Assembly: GCA_044869955.1 (NCBI GenBank)
Contig: JBIOYC010000060.1
Span: 1 to 64,000 of the forward strand
Reading direction: 5' to 3'
Length of the DNA: 64,000 bases
Origin: CALMKX01 sp044869955
GTDB taxonomy: Bacteria; Acidobacteriota; Thermoanaerobaculia; Multivoradales; SZUA-115
This document shows, piece by piece, positions 53,126 through 63,560 of the stretch. The position numbers and the translations under genes were made by a program. The stretch's first letter is position 1, and every line of letters begins with the position of its first letter. The notes below the pieces were generated by a model. It saw only the letters and a program-made list of their open reading frames with translations. It had not been told where the DNA came from and made no database searches.

Positions 53126-56100
53126 GCCGGACCATCTCCTCGACCTGGAAGCCGCCGGCCTCCGCACACGCGTGCAGGGTCGCCGCGGTCGCGATCGCGC
53201 TCTCCGGCTCGGCCGCCTCCAGCGCGGCGAGCGCGAGCAGGTAGCGCAACGACTCCGCCCGCACCCAGCGCGCCTCGCCAAAGCGGTGCAGGCGTACGGC
53301 TGCCGAGACCTCCGGCCTCTCGAGCCAGTCCCCCAGAGCCGACTCCGCCGCCGGCAGCCCGCCGCCGGTGAGCACCGCGGTGAGGGCAGCCACCGCGTCC
53401 TCCTGCTCGTCCTCGGTCGCTCCGGCGGCGGCGAGGGCGGCCCGGAGGGGGCGATGGAGCAGTAGCTCCGAAAGCCAGCCGGCCGCCTCCCCCTCGGGGG
53501 CGAGGCGCTTCAAGGCGGCGGCGGCGAAGAGGGCGGTCCAGGTCGCGGGGCGGGAGGCCAGATCCCCCAGCCAAGGGGGCAGCCCAGCCAGGCCGGCCGC
53601 CCAGGCCGATGCTCGAACCAGGTCCTCTGCCAGGGCCAAGCTCCCTTCCTCCTGGTCCACCTCGTCCACTCTATCCACCTCGTCCAACCCCGCCACCGCC
53701 CCCCGGAACGCCTCCACTCCTGGCGCCAACCGCTCGGCCCACGCCGCCACGCCCCCCAACTCGGTGCTCTCCGGCTCAGTCCCCTCGGCGGCGGCGTCCG
53801 CGAAGGCGGGCGCCGCGGTGAGCAGCTGGCTGAAGGCGGCGAGCACCCCCTCGAGCCGCGGCGCCCGCCGGGCCTCGTCGAGGCTCGGTACTCCCCGGCC
53901 GCCGAGCTGAGCCGCCAACCGGGTCCAGGAGCCGTCCTCGTCCGCCACCTCCTCGAAGTCCAGCAAGACGTGGTGCTCGTAGGGCCCGAGGGTGAGCGCC
54001 AGCCCCTCGCTCGCGAGCTCGCGCTGGGCCAAGAGGTGCTCGAGGCCGGTTGCGGCGTCCCGGCAGCGCAGAAAGAGGGGCCGGTCGCTCGCCAGCGCAG
54101 GGGCCAGCGCGAAGGCCGAGCCCAGCGTCTCCCCCTTGAGCAGAGGCTTGGCGCCCTCCCGTTTGACGGCGTAGAGCACCGAGCGGCGGATCCGGCCCGC
54201 CGTCACGCCTGCCCGGTTGTGCATCACCACCAAGGCGCGCTCCGAGCCCTCCTGGTTCGAGAAGGCGAAGACGTTCTCGTCCACCGCGCCGCCCTCCCGC
54301 TCGAAATCGTAGAGGCGGAACGGCTCGGCCCCGGCGAACAGCCGGCGGCGGGCGAGCAAGGGGGCGATCTGCCGCTGGTGGCGGGCGACCAGCCAGTCCT
54401 TCGGCCGCTCGGAGTGGTAGGAGCGCCGGTACTCCATGCCGTAGCGCTCCTCGTAGCCCTCGATCTGGCCGTGGCCGAACATTGGCAAGCCCGGCAGCGT
54501 CGCCATCAGGGTCGCCACCCCGAAGTACTTCTCGCCGGTGCCGAACTGGTCGACGGCCGTGCGCTCGTCGGGGTTGCTCATGAAGTTCACGTAGCGCTGG
54601 AGGATCGCCGTGTCGAAGGCCAGCACGTCGGCGAGCTGGCGGCGGTAGTCGGCGTTGCGCTCGTCGCGCAGCATCACCATGAAGGCGCTGTTGTAGACCC
54701 GGTGCATGCCGAGGGAGCGGACGAAGTAGTTCTCCATCAGCCAGAAGGCCTCGGCCAGCAGCAGGGTGTCCGGCGCCTCGACCGCCGCGCGGTCCACCAC
54801 CTGGCGCCAGAGCTCCTCGGGCATCCGGCGCTCGAACTCGGCCTCGGCAAGCCCGTGCTCGGCGCGCGAGGGGATGTCGCCACCCTCGCCCGGCGGCGGG
54901 TACCAGAGGCGCCGGTAGTGGCGCTTGGCGAGGGTCATGGCGGCGTCAAAGCGCACGATGGGGAAGCGCTTGGCCACCGAGAGGATCTCCTCGATCGCGG
55001 CCGCCCTCACCTCGGGCAGCAGGTAGTCGAGCTGGGCGGTGTCGTTCCAGGGCGTCGAGGTGCCGTCGTTGCCGTGGTACACGTAGGCCACCTCACCGGT
55101 CTTCCGATCTCGTCGCTCGAAGACCACCGCGGCGTCGCTGCGGTCGTAGTAGTGGTCCTCGAGATAGATCCCGAGGTCGGGATCCGGCGACAGGTCCGGT
55201 CCGGTGAAGCGGTAGGCCGAGAAGGGCGGGGCGGCCAGCTGGAGGAAGCGCGCGGGATGGCGCAGCAGCCACTCCGAGTCGATGCCCATATGGTTGGGCA
55301 CCATGTCCACGCCCAGGCGGATCCCGCGCGCCCGAGCGCGGGCGGTCAGATCCTCCGCGGCGTCGTCGCCGCCGACCGCTTCGGCGACCCGATAGCTCGC
55401 GATCGAATAGGCCGAGGCCGCCGCCTCCGGGTTGCCGCACAGCCGCTTGATGCGCTCGGAGGCGGCGCTGCGCTCCCAGATGCCGATCAGCCAGAGGCCG
55501 GTGAAGCCGCGAGCCGCCAGCAGGTCGAGCTCACGGTCCGGCACCTGGTCGAGGGTGGTGATCGGCCGGCCGTACTCCTGGGAGAGCTGGTGGAGCCAGA
55601 CCAGGGTGTTCTTGGCCACCAGTACCAGCTCGGGCATCCAGCCGCGGTCCTCGGTGAAGCGCTCCGGCCCCTCGGGGAAGACCGAGGGCTGGGGCAGCTC
55701 GACCGGCCCCGGCCCCGGAGGAAAGACCGGCTTCTGCTCCTCGCGCAGGAAGTCCGCACCGCGCAGGGCGCGCTCCACCAGCACCACCCCCTCCGGCGCG
55801 AGGGTCTCGCGCAGGTGGTCGAGCTGGCCGGAGAGCGAGAAGGGCTCGGCGAGCGCCGGGTCCGAGAGCAGGGCGAAGAGGCTCCTCGGCTCGGCACCCG
55901 GTCGGCCCAGGGGCGCGAAGCCCGGCCGGGTGGTGAGGAAGGTCTCGAGCTGAGCCACCAGCTCCGGATAGACCGTGGCTCGACGCAGCAGACCGTCGTC
56001 GAAGAGCTCCCGGAAAGGGGCGAAGGCCGGGCTCGAGTTGGCCAGCCAGAGCAGCAGCATCTCTTCGAGCACCACCTCCTGGTTGGACCGGCCCTCGGTG

Positions 56101-56564
56101 GTGGCGATCAGGAAGGCCTCGGGCGACAGCTCGCCGCGGTACACCGCCGGGGGTGGGAACTCCGCGACGAAGAGGCGCAGGGCCTCGTCGAGCTTCGGCG
56201 CCCCCAGCCGCTCGGCGACGAAGGCGAGGGCCTCGGAGAGCACTGCCGGGTCGACCTCGCGCCGAAACGCGTCGATCAGCTCATGGAGCAGCTCGTGGAC
56301 CAGGCCCAAGGCATAGAGCCGCGCGGGGGTGATCGCCGCCGCCAAGCCCGGATCGACCGGCTCGAGGGCTTCGGCCAGGCGGGTCGCCAGGCCGCGGGCG
56401 GCCGCCAGATCTGCGAAGACGACGCGCCCGGAGACCCCGAACAGCGCCTCCTCCAGCCCGAACCGCTCTCGAGCCTCGCGGCGGACGAGGAGAAAGCGGA
56501 TGTCCCCGTCCGCGAGGCAGAGAGCCGGGGGCAGACGCGGCGGCGGTTGGTTCGGCGGCGGCAT
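53073..56564 (-). CDS. Large GH13 alpha-amylase-family protein with long flanking domains
   Basis: About 1163 residues. The GH13 (beta/alpha)8 core (about 330-760) has the four regions: DMVPNH (420-425), VRFDAAM with nucleophile Asp540, LLAEAF with acid/base Glu605, and NFMSNPDE with Asp666. An N-terminal helical region of about 320 residues and a C-terminal region of about 390 residues, helical and rich in Ala/Glu, are not recognised. There is no signal peptide, so it acts in the cytoplasm, perhaps on glycogen or maltodextrin, with the phosphorylase nearby. The start at 56564 is preferred over 56801, which runs into the gap promoter. Confidence 0.82.
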   Translation of the reverse strand: MPPPNQPPPRLPPALCLADGDIRFLLVRREARERFGLEEALFGVSGRVVFADLAAARGLATRLAEALEPVDPGLAAAITPARLYALGLVHELLHELIDAFRREVDPAVLSEALAFVAERLGAPKLDEALRLFVAEFPPPAVYRGELSPEAFLIATTEGRSNQEVVLEEMLLLWLANSSPAFAPFRELFDDGLLRRATVYPELVAQLETFLTTRPGFAPLGRPGAEPRSLFALLSDPALAEPFSLSGQLDHLRETLAPEGVVLVERALRGADFLREEQKPVFPPGPGPVELPQPSVFPEGPERFTEDRGWMPELVLVAKNTLVWLHQLSQEYGRPITTLDQVPDRELDLLAARGFTGLWLIGIWERSAASERIKRLCGNPEAAASAYSIASYRVAEAVGGDDAAEDLTARARARGIRLGVDMVPNHMGIDSEWLLRHPARFLQLAAPPFSAYRFTGPDLSPDPDLGIYLEDHYYDRSDAAVVFERRDRKTGEVAYVYHGNDGTSTPWNDTAQLDYLLPEVRAAAIEEILSVAKRFPIVRFDAAMTLAKRHYRRLWYPPPGEGGDIPSRAEHGLAEAEFERRMPEELWRQVVDRAAVEAPDTLLLAEAFWLMENYFVRSLGMHRVYNSAFMVMLRDERNADYRRQLADVLAFDTAILQRYVNFMSNPDERTAVDQFGTGEKYFGVATLMATLPGLPMFGHGQIEGYEERYGMEYRRSYHSERPKDWLVARHQRQIAPLLARRRLFAGAEPFRLYDFEREGGAVDENVFAFSNQEGSERALVVMHNRAGVTAGRIRRSVLYAVKREGAKPLLKGETLGSAFALAPALASDRPLFLRCRDAATGLEHLLAQRELASEGLALTLGPYEHHVLLDFEEVADEDGSWTRLAAQLGGRGVPSLDEARRAPRLEGVLAAFSQLLTAAPAFADAAAEGTEPESTELGGVAAWAERLAPGVEAFRGAVAGLDEVDRVDEVDQEEGSLALAEDLVRASAWAAGLAGLPPWLGDLASRPATWTALFAAAALKRLAPEGEAAGWLSELLLHRPLRAALAAAGATEDEQEDAVAALTAVLTGGGLPAAESALGDWLERPEVSAAVRLHRFGEARWVRAESLRYLLALAALEAAEPESAIATAATLHACAEAGGFQVEEMVRLTTTPPSPAPAAPVAPG

Positions 56565-56688
56565 GACGAGAGGATCGAGCGACAAGGATATCCGCGCCAA
56601 CCCCCGGGCGCCACGGCCGGTGTCCGCGTTCCCGCGGCCGGGTCTTTCCCATAGGATGAGCCCCGGCTTTCTGACCAGGAGGACCCGA

Positions 56689-57711
56689 ATGGAGCCGATT
56701 CGGTTGGGACTCTCGGGGTTGGGGCGCATCGGCCGCAACCTCTTCCGCATCCTCGCCGGGCGCGAGGACATCGAGCTCGTGGCGATCAACGACGGGGCCA
56801 ATCCGGACGCCCTGGCCTACCTGCTGCGCTTCGACACCATCCACGGCCGCTTCCCCGAGCCGGTGGTCCATCGCGACGGCCACATCGAGGTCGGTGGCCG
56901 GCGCATCCGGATGCTCGCCTCCCCGGCGCCGGGCGGCGCGCCCTGGCGCGAGCTCGGGGTCGACGTGGTGGTCGAGGAGGGCAAGCCTGGCCGCTCCCGC
57001 GCCGAGCTCGAGAAGCACTTCGAGGTCGGCGCCCGGCGGGTCATCCTCTGCGTGCCCTCGGCCGAGCCGGCCGAGCTCACCTTCGTGCGCGGCGTCAACG
57101 ACCATCTGCTCGAGCGGCGGCACCGGCTGATCTCGAACGGCTCCTGCACCGCCCACGCGGCGGCACCGGTGCTCCAGGTCCTGGACCGAGCCTTCGGCAT
57201 CGAGCGCGTCTACCTGACCACCGTGCACGCCTATACCGACCAGCAGCGCCTGGCCGACGTCCCGGCCGAGGACATGCGCAGCGGCCGAGCGGCGGCAGAG
57301 AACATCATCCCGCAGCCCACCAACGCCCCCCAGCTCCTGGCCGAGCTGATGCCGCACCTGGCCGGCCGCATCGCCGGCACGGCGATGAACGTGCCGGTGG
57401 CGAACGGCTCGGTGGTCGACCTGGTCTGTTGGCACCGCGAGCCGGTCACCGTCGAGGTGATCAACGCCGCGCTCGCCGCGGCGGCGGCCGAGCCGCGCTG
57501 GCGGGGGTTCCTGCAGTACGAGTCCGAGCCGATCGTCTCCTCGGACGTACTGCGCAGCAGCTACTCCTCGAGCTTCGACTCGCTGGCCACCATGGTGCTC
57601 GCGGGCCGGGTCTCGAAGACCCTGTCCTGGTTCGACAACGGCTGGGGCTATGCGCACCGCGTGGTGGAGCTGATCGAGCGATTCCGCGATCTCGACCGGG
57701 AGGTGGCCTGA
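56689..57711 (+). CDS. GAPDH-like dehydrogenase with altered phosphate site
   Basis: A 340-residue GAPDH-family protein. The NAD site GLGRIGRNLFR and the catalytic pair Cys (SNGSCTAH) and His (TVHAYTDQQ) are kept. Compared with the adjacent standard enzyme, SCTTN is SCTAH, TTTGAA is QPTNAP, and MRVPVPDGS is MNVPVANGS, so the Arg231-type phosphate ligand and Gly209 are lost. It may use a different aldehyde or be regulatory. AGGAGG lies 7 nt before the ATG. It overlaps the next gap gene by 1 bp. Confidence 0.88.
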   Translation: MEPIRLGLSGLGRIGRNLFRILAGREDIELVAINDGANPDALAYLLRFDTIHGRFPEPVVHRDGHIEVGGRRIRMLASPAPGGAPWRELGVDVVVEEGKPGRSRAELEKHFEVGARRVILCVPSAEPAELTFVRGVNDHLLERRHRLISNGSCTAHAAAPVLQVLDRAFGIERVYLTTVHAYTDQQRLADVPAEDMRSGRAAAENIIPQPTNAPQLLAELMPHLAGRIAGTAMNVPVANGSVVDLVCWHREPVTVEVINAALAAAAAEPRWRGFLQYESEPIVSSDVLRSSYSSSFDSLATMVLAGRVSKTLSWFDNGWGYAHRVVELIERFRDLDREVA

Positions 57712-58712
57712 TGAAGGTGCGAGTGGGCATCAACGGCTTCGGCCGCATCGGCCGCAGCGTCTTTCGCATCCTGGAGGAGCGAGGCGGCTTCGAGGTCGTG
57801 GTGATCAACGACCTCTTCGAGAACGAGCAGCTCGCCTACCTGCTCCGGTACGACACAGTGATGGGCAACTTCGAGGGCAAGGTCTCGGTCGACGAGGAGT
57901 CGATGACCGTCAACGGGCATCGCATCGTGATGACCGACGAGAGGGACCCGGCGATGATCCCCTGGGGCAAGCTGGGGGTAGACCTGGTGGTCGAATCGAC
58001 GGGAGTGTTCCGCTCGGCCGACAAGCTCGCCGGCCACCTCGAGGCCGGAGCGAAGAAGGTCGTGCTCACCGTGCCGCCGGACGGCGAGGTCGACGCCATG
58101 GTGGTGATCGGCGTCAACGAGGACGTCCTCAAGCCGGAGCACCGCATCGTCTCGAACGCCTCCTGCACCACCAACTGCCTGGCGCCGATCGTCAAGATCC
58201 TCGACGAGGCCTTCGGCATCGAGGAGGGCTTCGTCACCACCGTTCACGCCTACACCAACGACCAGCGCCTGGCCGACGTGCCGCACAAGGACCTGCGCCG
58301 CAGCCGGGCCGCGGCCGAGAACATCATCCCCACCACCACCGGCGCCGCCCGGGCAGTGGGCAAGGTGCTGCCGCACCTCAAGGGCAAGCTCGACGGCATG
58401 GCCATGCGCGTGCCGGTGCCGGACGGCTCCACCGTCGACCTCGCCTGCCGCTTGCGCAGCCGCCCGAGCCGCGACGACGTCAACGACGCCGTGCGCGAGG
58501 CGGCGGCCGGCCGCTACACCCGGGTGGTCGAGTACAGCGAAGCGCCGCTGGTGTCGAGCGACATCATCGGCAATCCCCACTCCTCGATCTTCGATGCCCT
58601 CTCCACCCTCGCCGAGGGAGACGGCTTCGCCAAGGTCGTGGCGTGGTACGACAACGAGTGGGGCTATTCCAACCGAGTGGTCGACCTCCTGAACCTGCTC
58701 GCCGCGCAGTAG
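57711..58712 (+). CDS. gap: Glyceraldehyde-3-phosphate dehydrogenase
   Basis: A 333-residue standard GAPDH: GINGFGRIGRSVFR, the catalytic SNASCTTNCLAP, TVHAYTNDQ, the phosphate sites IIPTTTGAAR and MRVPVPDGSTVDL, and the C-terminal WYDNEWGYSNRV. It makes 1,3-bisphosphoglycerate in glycolysis. The ATG overlaps the previous stop (TGATG). Confidence 0.96.
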   Translation: MKVRVGINGFGRIGRSVFRILEERGGFEVVVINDLFENEQLAYLLRYDTVMGNFEGKVSVDEESMTVNGHRIVMTDERDPAMIPWGKLGVDLVVESTGVFRSADKLAGHLEAGAKKVVLTVPPDGEVDAMVVIGVNEDVLKPEHRIVSNASCTTNCLAPIVKILDEAFGIEEGFVTTVHAYTNDQRLADVPHKDLRRSRAAAENIIPTTTGAARAVGKVLPHLKGKLDGMAMRVPVPDGSTVDLACRLRSRPSRDDVNDAVREAAAGRYTRVVEYSEAPLVSSDIIGNPHSSIFDALSTLAEGDGFAKVVAWYDNEWGYSNRVVDLLNLLAAQ

Positions 58713-58742
58713 CCGTCGCCCCCCATCGCACGGAGTCTCTCG

Positions 58743-60938
58743 ATGCCCGTCACGCGCACGTTCTGTCCCATTCCCTGTCTTCCGGTGGCGGACGTCGAGC
58801 TGCCCAAGAAGGTGGAGAAGCTCTATGACCTCGCCTACAACTTCTGGTGGAGCTGGGAGCTGCCCGCCCGCTCGCTGTTCGCCGAGGTCGATCGCTGGCG
58901 TTGGGAGCGCTACAAGAACCCGGTTCAGCTGCTGATCAACGTCGATCCCACGCATTGGGACGCGCTGCTCGAGAGCGAGGCCTTCATGGCCTCCTACACC
59001 GCGGTGGTGCGAGACTTCGAGGACTACGTCGAGCGCCGCGAGCCGACCTGGTTCGAGCGCCGCTTCCCCGGCTATCAGGGCGGACCGGTGGCCTACTTCT
59101 CCATGGAGTTCGGGCTCCACCAGTCTCTCGCCATCTACTCCGGGGGGCTCGGTATTCTCTCGGGCGACCATGCCAAGAGCGCCAGCGACCTCGGCCTGCC
59201 GTTCGTCGCCGTGGGCCTGCTCTATCGCCACGGCTACTTCCGCCAGACCGTCGACTCGGACGGCCGCCAGCAGCACACCTACCCGGACTACGACTTCAGC
59301 CGGCTGCCCCTGCGCCCGGCGGCCACTCGCACCGGCCGCGAGGTGATGGTCTCGGTTCCCCTTCCCGGCCGCGAGGTCTGGGCCAAGGTCTGGGTGGCCG
59401 AGGTGGGCCGGGTCCCCCTGCTGCTGCTCGACACCGACGTCCTGCGCAACGACCCCGCCGATCGGCCGATCACGGGTCAGCTCTACGTCTCCGGCCGCGA
59501 GATGCGCCTGGCCCAGGAGCTCGTCCTGGGCATCGGCGGGGTGCGCGCCCTCGAAGCCCTGGGGGTCGAGCCCTCGGTCTGGCACATGAACGAAGGGCAT
59601 TGTGCCTTCCTGCAGCTGGAGCGGCTCCGGCGCGCCCTGGCGGACGAGCGCCTGGACCTCGACGAGGGCCTGGCCCTGATCGGGCGGGATGCGGTCTTCA
59701 CCACCCACACTCCCGTGCCGGCGGGCAACGAGGCCTTCGACCGAGCCCTGGTCGCCCGCCACCTCGAGCCCTGGCTGGGAGAGATCGAGGTGCCCGCGGA
59801 GCAGCTGCTCGACCTCGCCGATCCGGACGGCGAGGGCAGCAGCCAGTCCTTCAACCTGACCGCCCTCGCCCTTTCCACCTGCCGGGCGGCCAACGCCGTA
59901 TCCCGCTTGAACGCCGAAGTGACCCAGCGCATGTGGGGCGGCTTCCTGGCCCGCGCCGAGCACGGCCCGGACGAGATCTTCCCGATCACCAACGGCATCC
60001 ACAGCAGCTCTTGGCTGGGCCGCGAGATGCGCGACCTCTTCCAGCGCTACCTCGGCCCGGAATGGCCCGAGCTGCTGCTCGACGAAGGGGCCTGGGAGCG
60101 CATCGCCGACGTCCCGGACGAGGAGGTCTGGGCCGGTCACAACGCCCAGAAGGCCCGTCTCGGGCGCTTCCTGCGCAACCGCCTTCGCGAGCAGTACGCT
60201 CGCCACGGCCGCTCACCCGAACAGCTGCGCCAGCTCGAGAGTCTCTTCGATCCCGCCGCGCTCACCATCGGCTTCGCCCGCCGCTTCGCCACCTACAAGC
60301 GGGCCAACCTGATCCTGTCGAACCTCAAGCGCTTCCGGGCTCTGGTGTGCGACGCGTCCCGACCGATCCAGATCGTCTTCGCGGGCAAGGCCCACCCGGC
60401 CGACCGCGAGGGCAAGGAGATCATCCAGCAGATCTTCCAGCTCAGTCAGTCGGCCGACTTCCGGGACCACATCCACTTCATCGAGGACTACGACATGCTG
60501 GCCGGGCGGCGCCTGGTCCAGGGCGTCGACGTGTGGCTCAACACCCCCCGCCGGCCGATGGAGGCGAGCGGCACCAGCGGCCAGAAGGCGGCCATGAACG
60601 GGGCCTTGAATCTGTCGATCCTCGACGGCTGGTGGCCGGAGGCCTACGACGGCGACAACGGCTGGGCGATCGGCAACGGGCCCGCCGCTCGCGAGATCGA
60701 CAACGGCGACGGCAACGGCGGCGAGGACGACGGCGCCACCGACCAGTCCGACGCCGAGGCCCTGTACACGCTCCTGGTCGAGGAGGTTGCGCCGACGTAC
60801 TACGAGCGCGACGGCTCGGGCCTGCCCAGTCGCTGGATCACCCGCATGAAGCACGCCATCGCCACCGTGACGCCCCGCTTCTCGAGCGCTCGCATGGTCC
60901 GCGACTACATCGAGAAGTCTTACTTCCCGGCCGAGTGA
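58743..60938 (+). CDS. glgP: Alpha-glucan phosphorylase (GT35)
   Basis: A 731-residue phosphorylase of the compact, Thermotoga-like type. It has YFSMEFGLHQSLAIYSGGLG, HMNEGHCAF, RRFATYKRANL and the PLP lysine Lys615 in EASGTSGQKAAMNG, then GWWPEAYDGDNGW. It releases glucose-1-phosphate from glycogen or maltodextrins. The compact class lacks the allosteric N terminus of animal enzymes. It closes the gap-gap-glgP unit, 30 bp after gap. Confidence 0.93.
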   Translation: MPVTRTFCPIPCLPVADVELPKKVEKLYDLAYNFWWSWELPARSLFAEVDRWRWERYKNPVQLLINVDPTHWDALLESEAFMASYTAVVRDFEDYVERREPTWFERRFPGYQGGPVAYFSMEFGLHQSLAIYSGGLGILSGDHAKSASDLGLPFVAVGLLYRHGYFRQTVDSDGRQQHTYPDYDFSRLPLRPAATRTGREVMVSVPLPGREVWAKVWVAEVGRVPLLLLDTDVLRNDPADRPITGQLYVSGREMRLAQELVLGIGGVRALEALGVEPSVWHMNEGHCAFLQLERLRRALADERLDLDEGLALIGRDAVFTTHTPVPAGNEAFDRALVARHLEPWLGEIEVPAEQLLDLADPDGEGSSQSFNLTALALSTCRAANAVSRLNAEVTQRMWGGFLARAEHGPDEIFPITNGIHSSSWLGREMRDLFQRYLGPEWPELLLDEGAWERIADVPDEEVWAGHNAQKARLGRFLRNRLREQYARHGRSPEQLRQLESLFDPAALTIGFARRFATYKRANLILSNLKRFRALVCDASRPIQIVFAGKAHPADREGKEIIQQIFQLSQSADFRDHIHFIEDYDMLAGRRLVQGVDVWLNTPRRPMEASGTSGQKAAMNGALNLSILDGWWPEAYDGDNGWAIGNGPAAREIDNGDGNGGEDDGATDQSDAEALYTLLVEEVAPTYYERDGSGLPSRWITRMKHAIATVTPRFSSARMVRDYIEKSYFPAE

Positions 60939-60983
60939 GGACGGGGACGGCAAGGTCCCTCGGGCGGTCGGCGGCCCATGTTC

Positions 60984-61012
60984 TTTACTGACTTGGTCTT
61001 CTTTCTTACAAT
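60984..61012 (+). promoter_or_regulatory. Promoter of the rhodanese-SufE operon
   Basis: TTTACT (60984-60989) and TACAAT (61007-61012) are 17 bp apart in an AT-richer patch, 42 nt upstream of the GTG start. It resembles a sigma70 promoter. Confidence 0.6.
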
Positions 61013-61054
61013 AGCTCCGCCCAAGAACCGGATCCGAACAAGGAGAGGTGCGCC

Positions 61055-61924
<870 letters not shown>

Positions 61925-62458
61925 GTGAGCCCCGACCCCGGCCTCGCCGCCGAGGCGGGAGCGCCGGCCCATGGTAGTCTGCCGCCTCGGCCTCGCTGCG
62001 AGGCCGAGCCGGAGCCACCCGCCGTGCTGCCCGCCAAGCTCGCCCGCCTGGTCGATGCCTTCGCCCTGATGCCCGACCGTCAGGAGCGCATCGAGACCCT
62101 GATCGGCATCGCCGACCGGTTCCGGCCGGTCCCCCCGGAGGTTGCCCAACGCCCGTACCCGGAAGAGAACCAGGCGCCGGCCTGCGAGTCGGAGGCTTAT
62201 GTCTGGGCTCTGCCCCGGCCCGACGGCACCCTCCGCTTCCACTTCGCGGTGGAGAACCCACAGGGGGTCTCCGCAATGGCAATGGCAGTGATCCTCGACG
62301 AGACCCTCTCCGGGGCGCCCATCGAAGAGGTGGCCGAGGTGCCGCGAGACCTGCCCAACAAGATCTTCGGCACCGAGCTTTCGATGGGTAAGTCGATGGG
62401 CCTGTCGGGGATGGTCGCGCTGGTCACCACCGCAGCTCGCCGCCGTCTCGCGGGCTGA
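61925..62458 (+). CDS. sufE: SufE-like sulfur acceptor protein
   Basis: SufE accepts sulfur from a cysteine desulfurase and passes it to Fe-S assembly. The core (about 35-175) has LVDAFALMPDRQERIETLIGIAD, the acceptor Cys87 in PACESEAYVW and FGTELSMGKSMGLSGMV. An N-terminal extension of about 34 residues is odd for SufE; the start may be later. No SufS/SufBCD genes are in the window. Pairing with rhodanese suggests a sulfur-relay role. Confidence 0.86.
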   Translation: MSPDPGLAAEAGAPAHGSLPPRPRCEAEPEPPAVLPAKLARLVDAFALMPDRQERIETLIGIADRFRPVPPEVAQRPYPEENQAPACESEAYVWALPRPDGTLRFHFAVENPQGVSAMAMAVILDETLSGAPIEEVAEVPRDLPNKIFGTELSMGKSMGLSGMVALVTTAARRRLAG

Positions 62459-62472
62459 GGGCTGCCCGGGGA

Positions 62473-62925
62473 TCAGTTCTCGGGCGAGGGCTCGGGCTCC
62501 GGGTGGGGGGCGTCGCCGCGGGCGAGACCGGCACCGTGCTCGTAGTAGTGGCGCAGCAGCCGGTGGAACCCGCGCAGCATCTCGGAGAAGGCCAGCTCCT
62601 CGGCCGGGGCGAGGGTGCGCTCCAGCCCGAGGGCGAGGTAGACGTCGGCGCTGGGCTCGCCGGCGACGTTGCCAGAGAGGCTGCCGCGCAGGCGGGGCGG
62701 CCGGCGATTGACCGTATCGAGAGCGTCCTGGAGGTCGGCGAGGTCCGCCTTGAGGGCGCCGAGGATCCGCTCGAGAGTCTCGACCGAGGGTCTCTGCTTG
62801 CCGGTCTCGTACGCTGAGAGCATCGCCTTGGTGACGCCGGCGGTCTCGGCGACCTGGTACTGCCTCCGGCTCTGCCGATCGCGCAACCAGCGGAGGGCCT
62901 TGCCGAGGCCGTCGAAGGTGGGCAT
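62473..62925 (-). CDS. XRE-family regulator 1
   Basis: A 150-residue protein with an N-terminal helix-turn-helix (QYQVAETAGVTKAMLSAYETGKQRPSVETLERIL) and a helical C terminus (LAFSEMLRGFHRLLRHYYE). It resembles the next two genes. The ATG at 62925 is preferred because TACAGT with a TTGCGC -35 ends 6 nt upstream. No ligand or target is visible. Confidence 0.8.
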   Translation of the reverse strand: MPTFDGLGKALRWLRDRQSRRQYQVAETAGVTKAMLSAYETGKQRPSVETLERILGALKADLADLQDALDTVNRRPPRLRGSLSGNVAGEPSADVYLALGLERTLAPAEELAFSEMLRGFHRLLRHYYEHGAGLARGDAPHPEPEPSPEN

Positions 62926-62931
62926 GAACTT

Positions 62932-62960
62932 ACTGTACGGAAAATGATTGCCGCGCGCAA
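62932..62960 (-). promoter_or_regulatory. Promoter of XRE regulator 1, leaderless type
   Basis: On the minus strand, TTGCGC, 17 bp and TACAGT (62937-62932), then 6 nt to the ATG. A complete promoter this close to the start codon is the best leaderless example in the window. An IR GCGGGA/TCCCGC at 62991-63010 upstream could be an operator. Confidence 0.65.
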
Positions 62961-63090
62961 CCCATAAATCCTTGTATCCCAGATATTTACGCGGGATCGA
63001 GAATTCCCGCAAGGGGTGTTTTGTTCCCTGTTTTCGTTACGTTGTTCGGCCACTTTGGAGCCGATCAAGAGCACAAATTACCGACTCCAC

Positions 63091-63474
63091 CTATTTCGCG
63101 TCTCCGCGAGGGTCTCGCCTCGAGACATCGGGGATCGCCCCATCGAGCAACAGCAACCATCGCCGGAAGCCCTCGAGCACCTCCGCCAGCGCCTTCTCGC
63201 GTTCTTCATCGAGCTCGCCGCGGCCGGCCGGGCCGGTCTCGACGGCGGCTTCTCGATTGACGGCCGACAGCGCCCGAGCCAGCTTCGCCAGGTCCACGCC
63301 CAAGGCGTCGAGGACCCGGCCGAGGCTCTCCACCGAAGGAGCCCGTTTGCCCTGCTCGTAGGAGCAGAGCATGGCCTGGGTGATGCCCGCGGAACGGGCC
63401 ACGTCACGTTGTTTGAGCTGTTGAGAGAGGCGGAGCCAGCGAAGCGCTTTGTGGAGACCCTGAAACGTCGACAT
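63091..63474 (-). CDS. XRE-family regulator 2
   Basis: A 127-residue paralogue: helix-turn-helix with LKQRDVARSAGITQAMLCSYEQGKRAPSVESLGRVL, and the C-terminal ALAEVLEGFRRWLLLLDGAI helix. The ATG at 63474 matches the MxTFxGLxKALRWLR start of regulator 1; the ORF upstream is not conserved. A GTGATCAC palindrome lies just before the start. Confidence 0.8.
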   Translation of the reverse strand: MSTFQGLHKALRWLRLSQQLKQRDVARSAGITQAMLCSYEQGKRAPSVESLGRVLDALGVDLAKLARALSAVNREAAVETGPAGRGELDEEREKALAEVLEGFRRWLLLLDGAIPDVSRRDPRGDAK

Positions 63475-63560
63475 GGGGTGATCACTCACCCCCTGCCCCC
63501 CGGCGAATCGTAGAGGATCCTCCGCCCCCCCGCAAGCGTCCTCCCGCGATGCCTCGCCCT

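Noticed and set aside
53970..56654. 894-codon ORF antisense to the GH13 gene
   Set aside because: Same codon-bias shadow effect; the opposite strand has the GH13 motifs.
56689..57711. Erythrose-4-phosphate dehydrogenase (Epd)
   Set aside because: The altered phosphate site does not clearly match Epd and no PLP-synthesis genes are adjacent.
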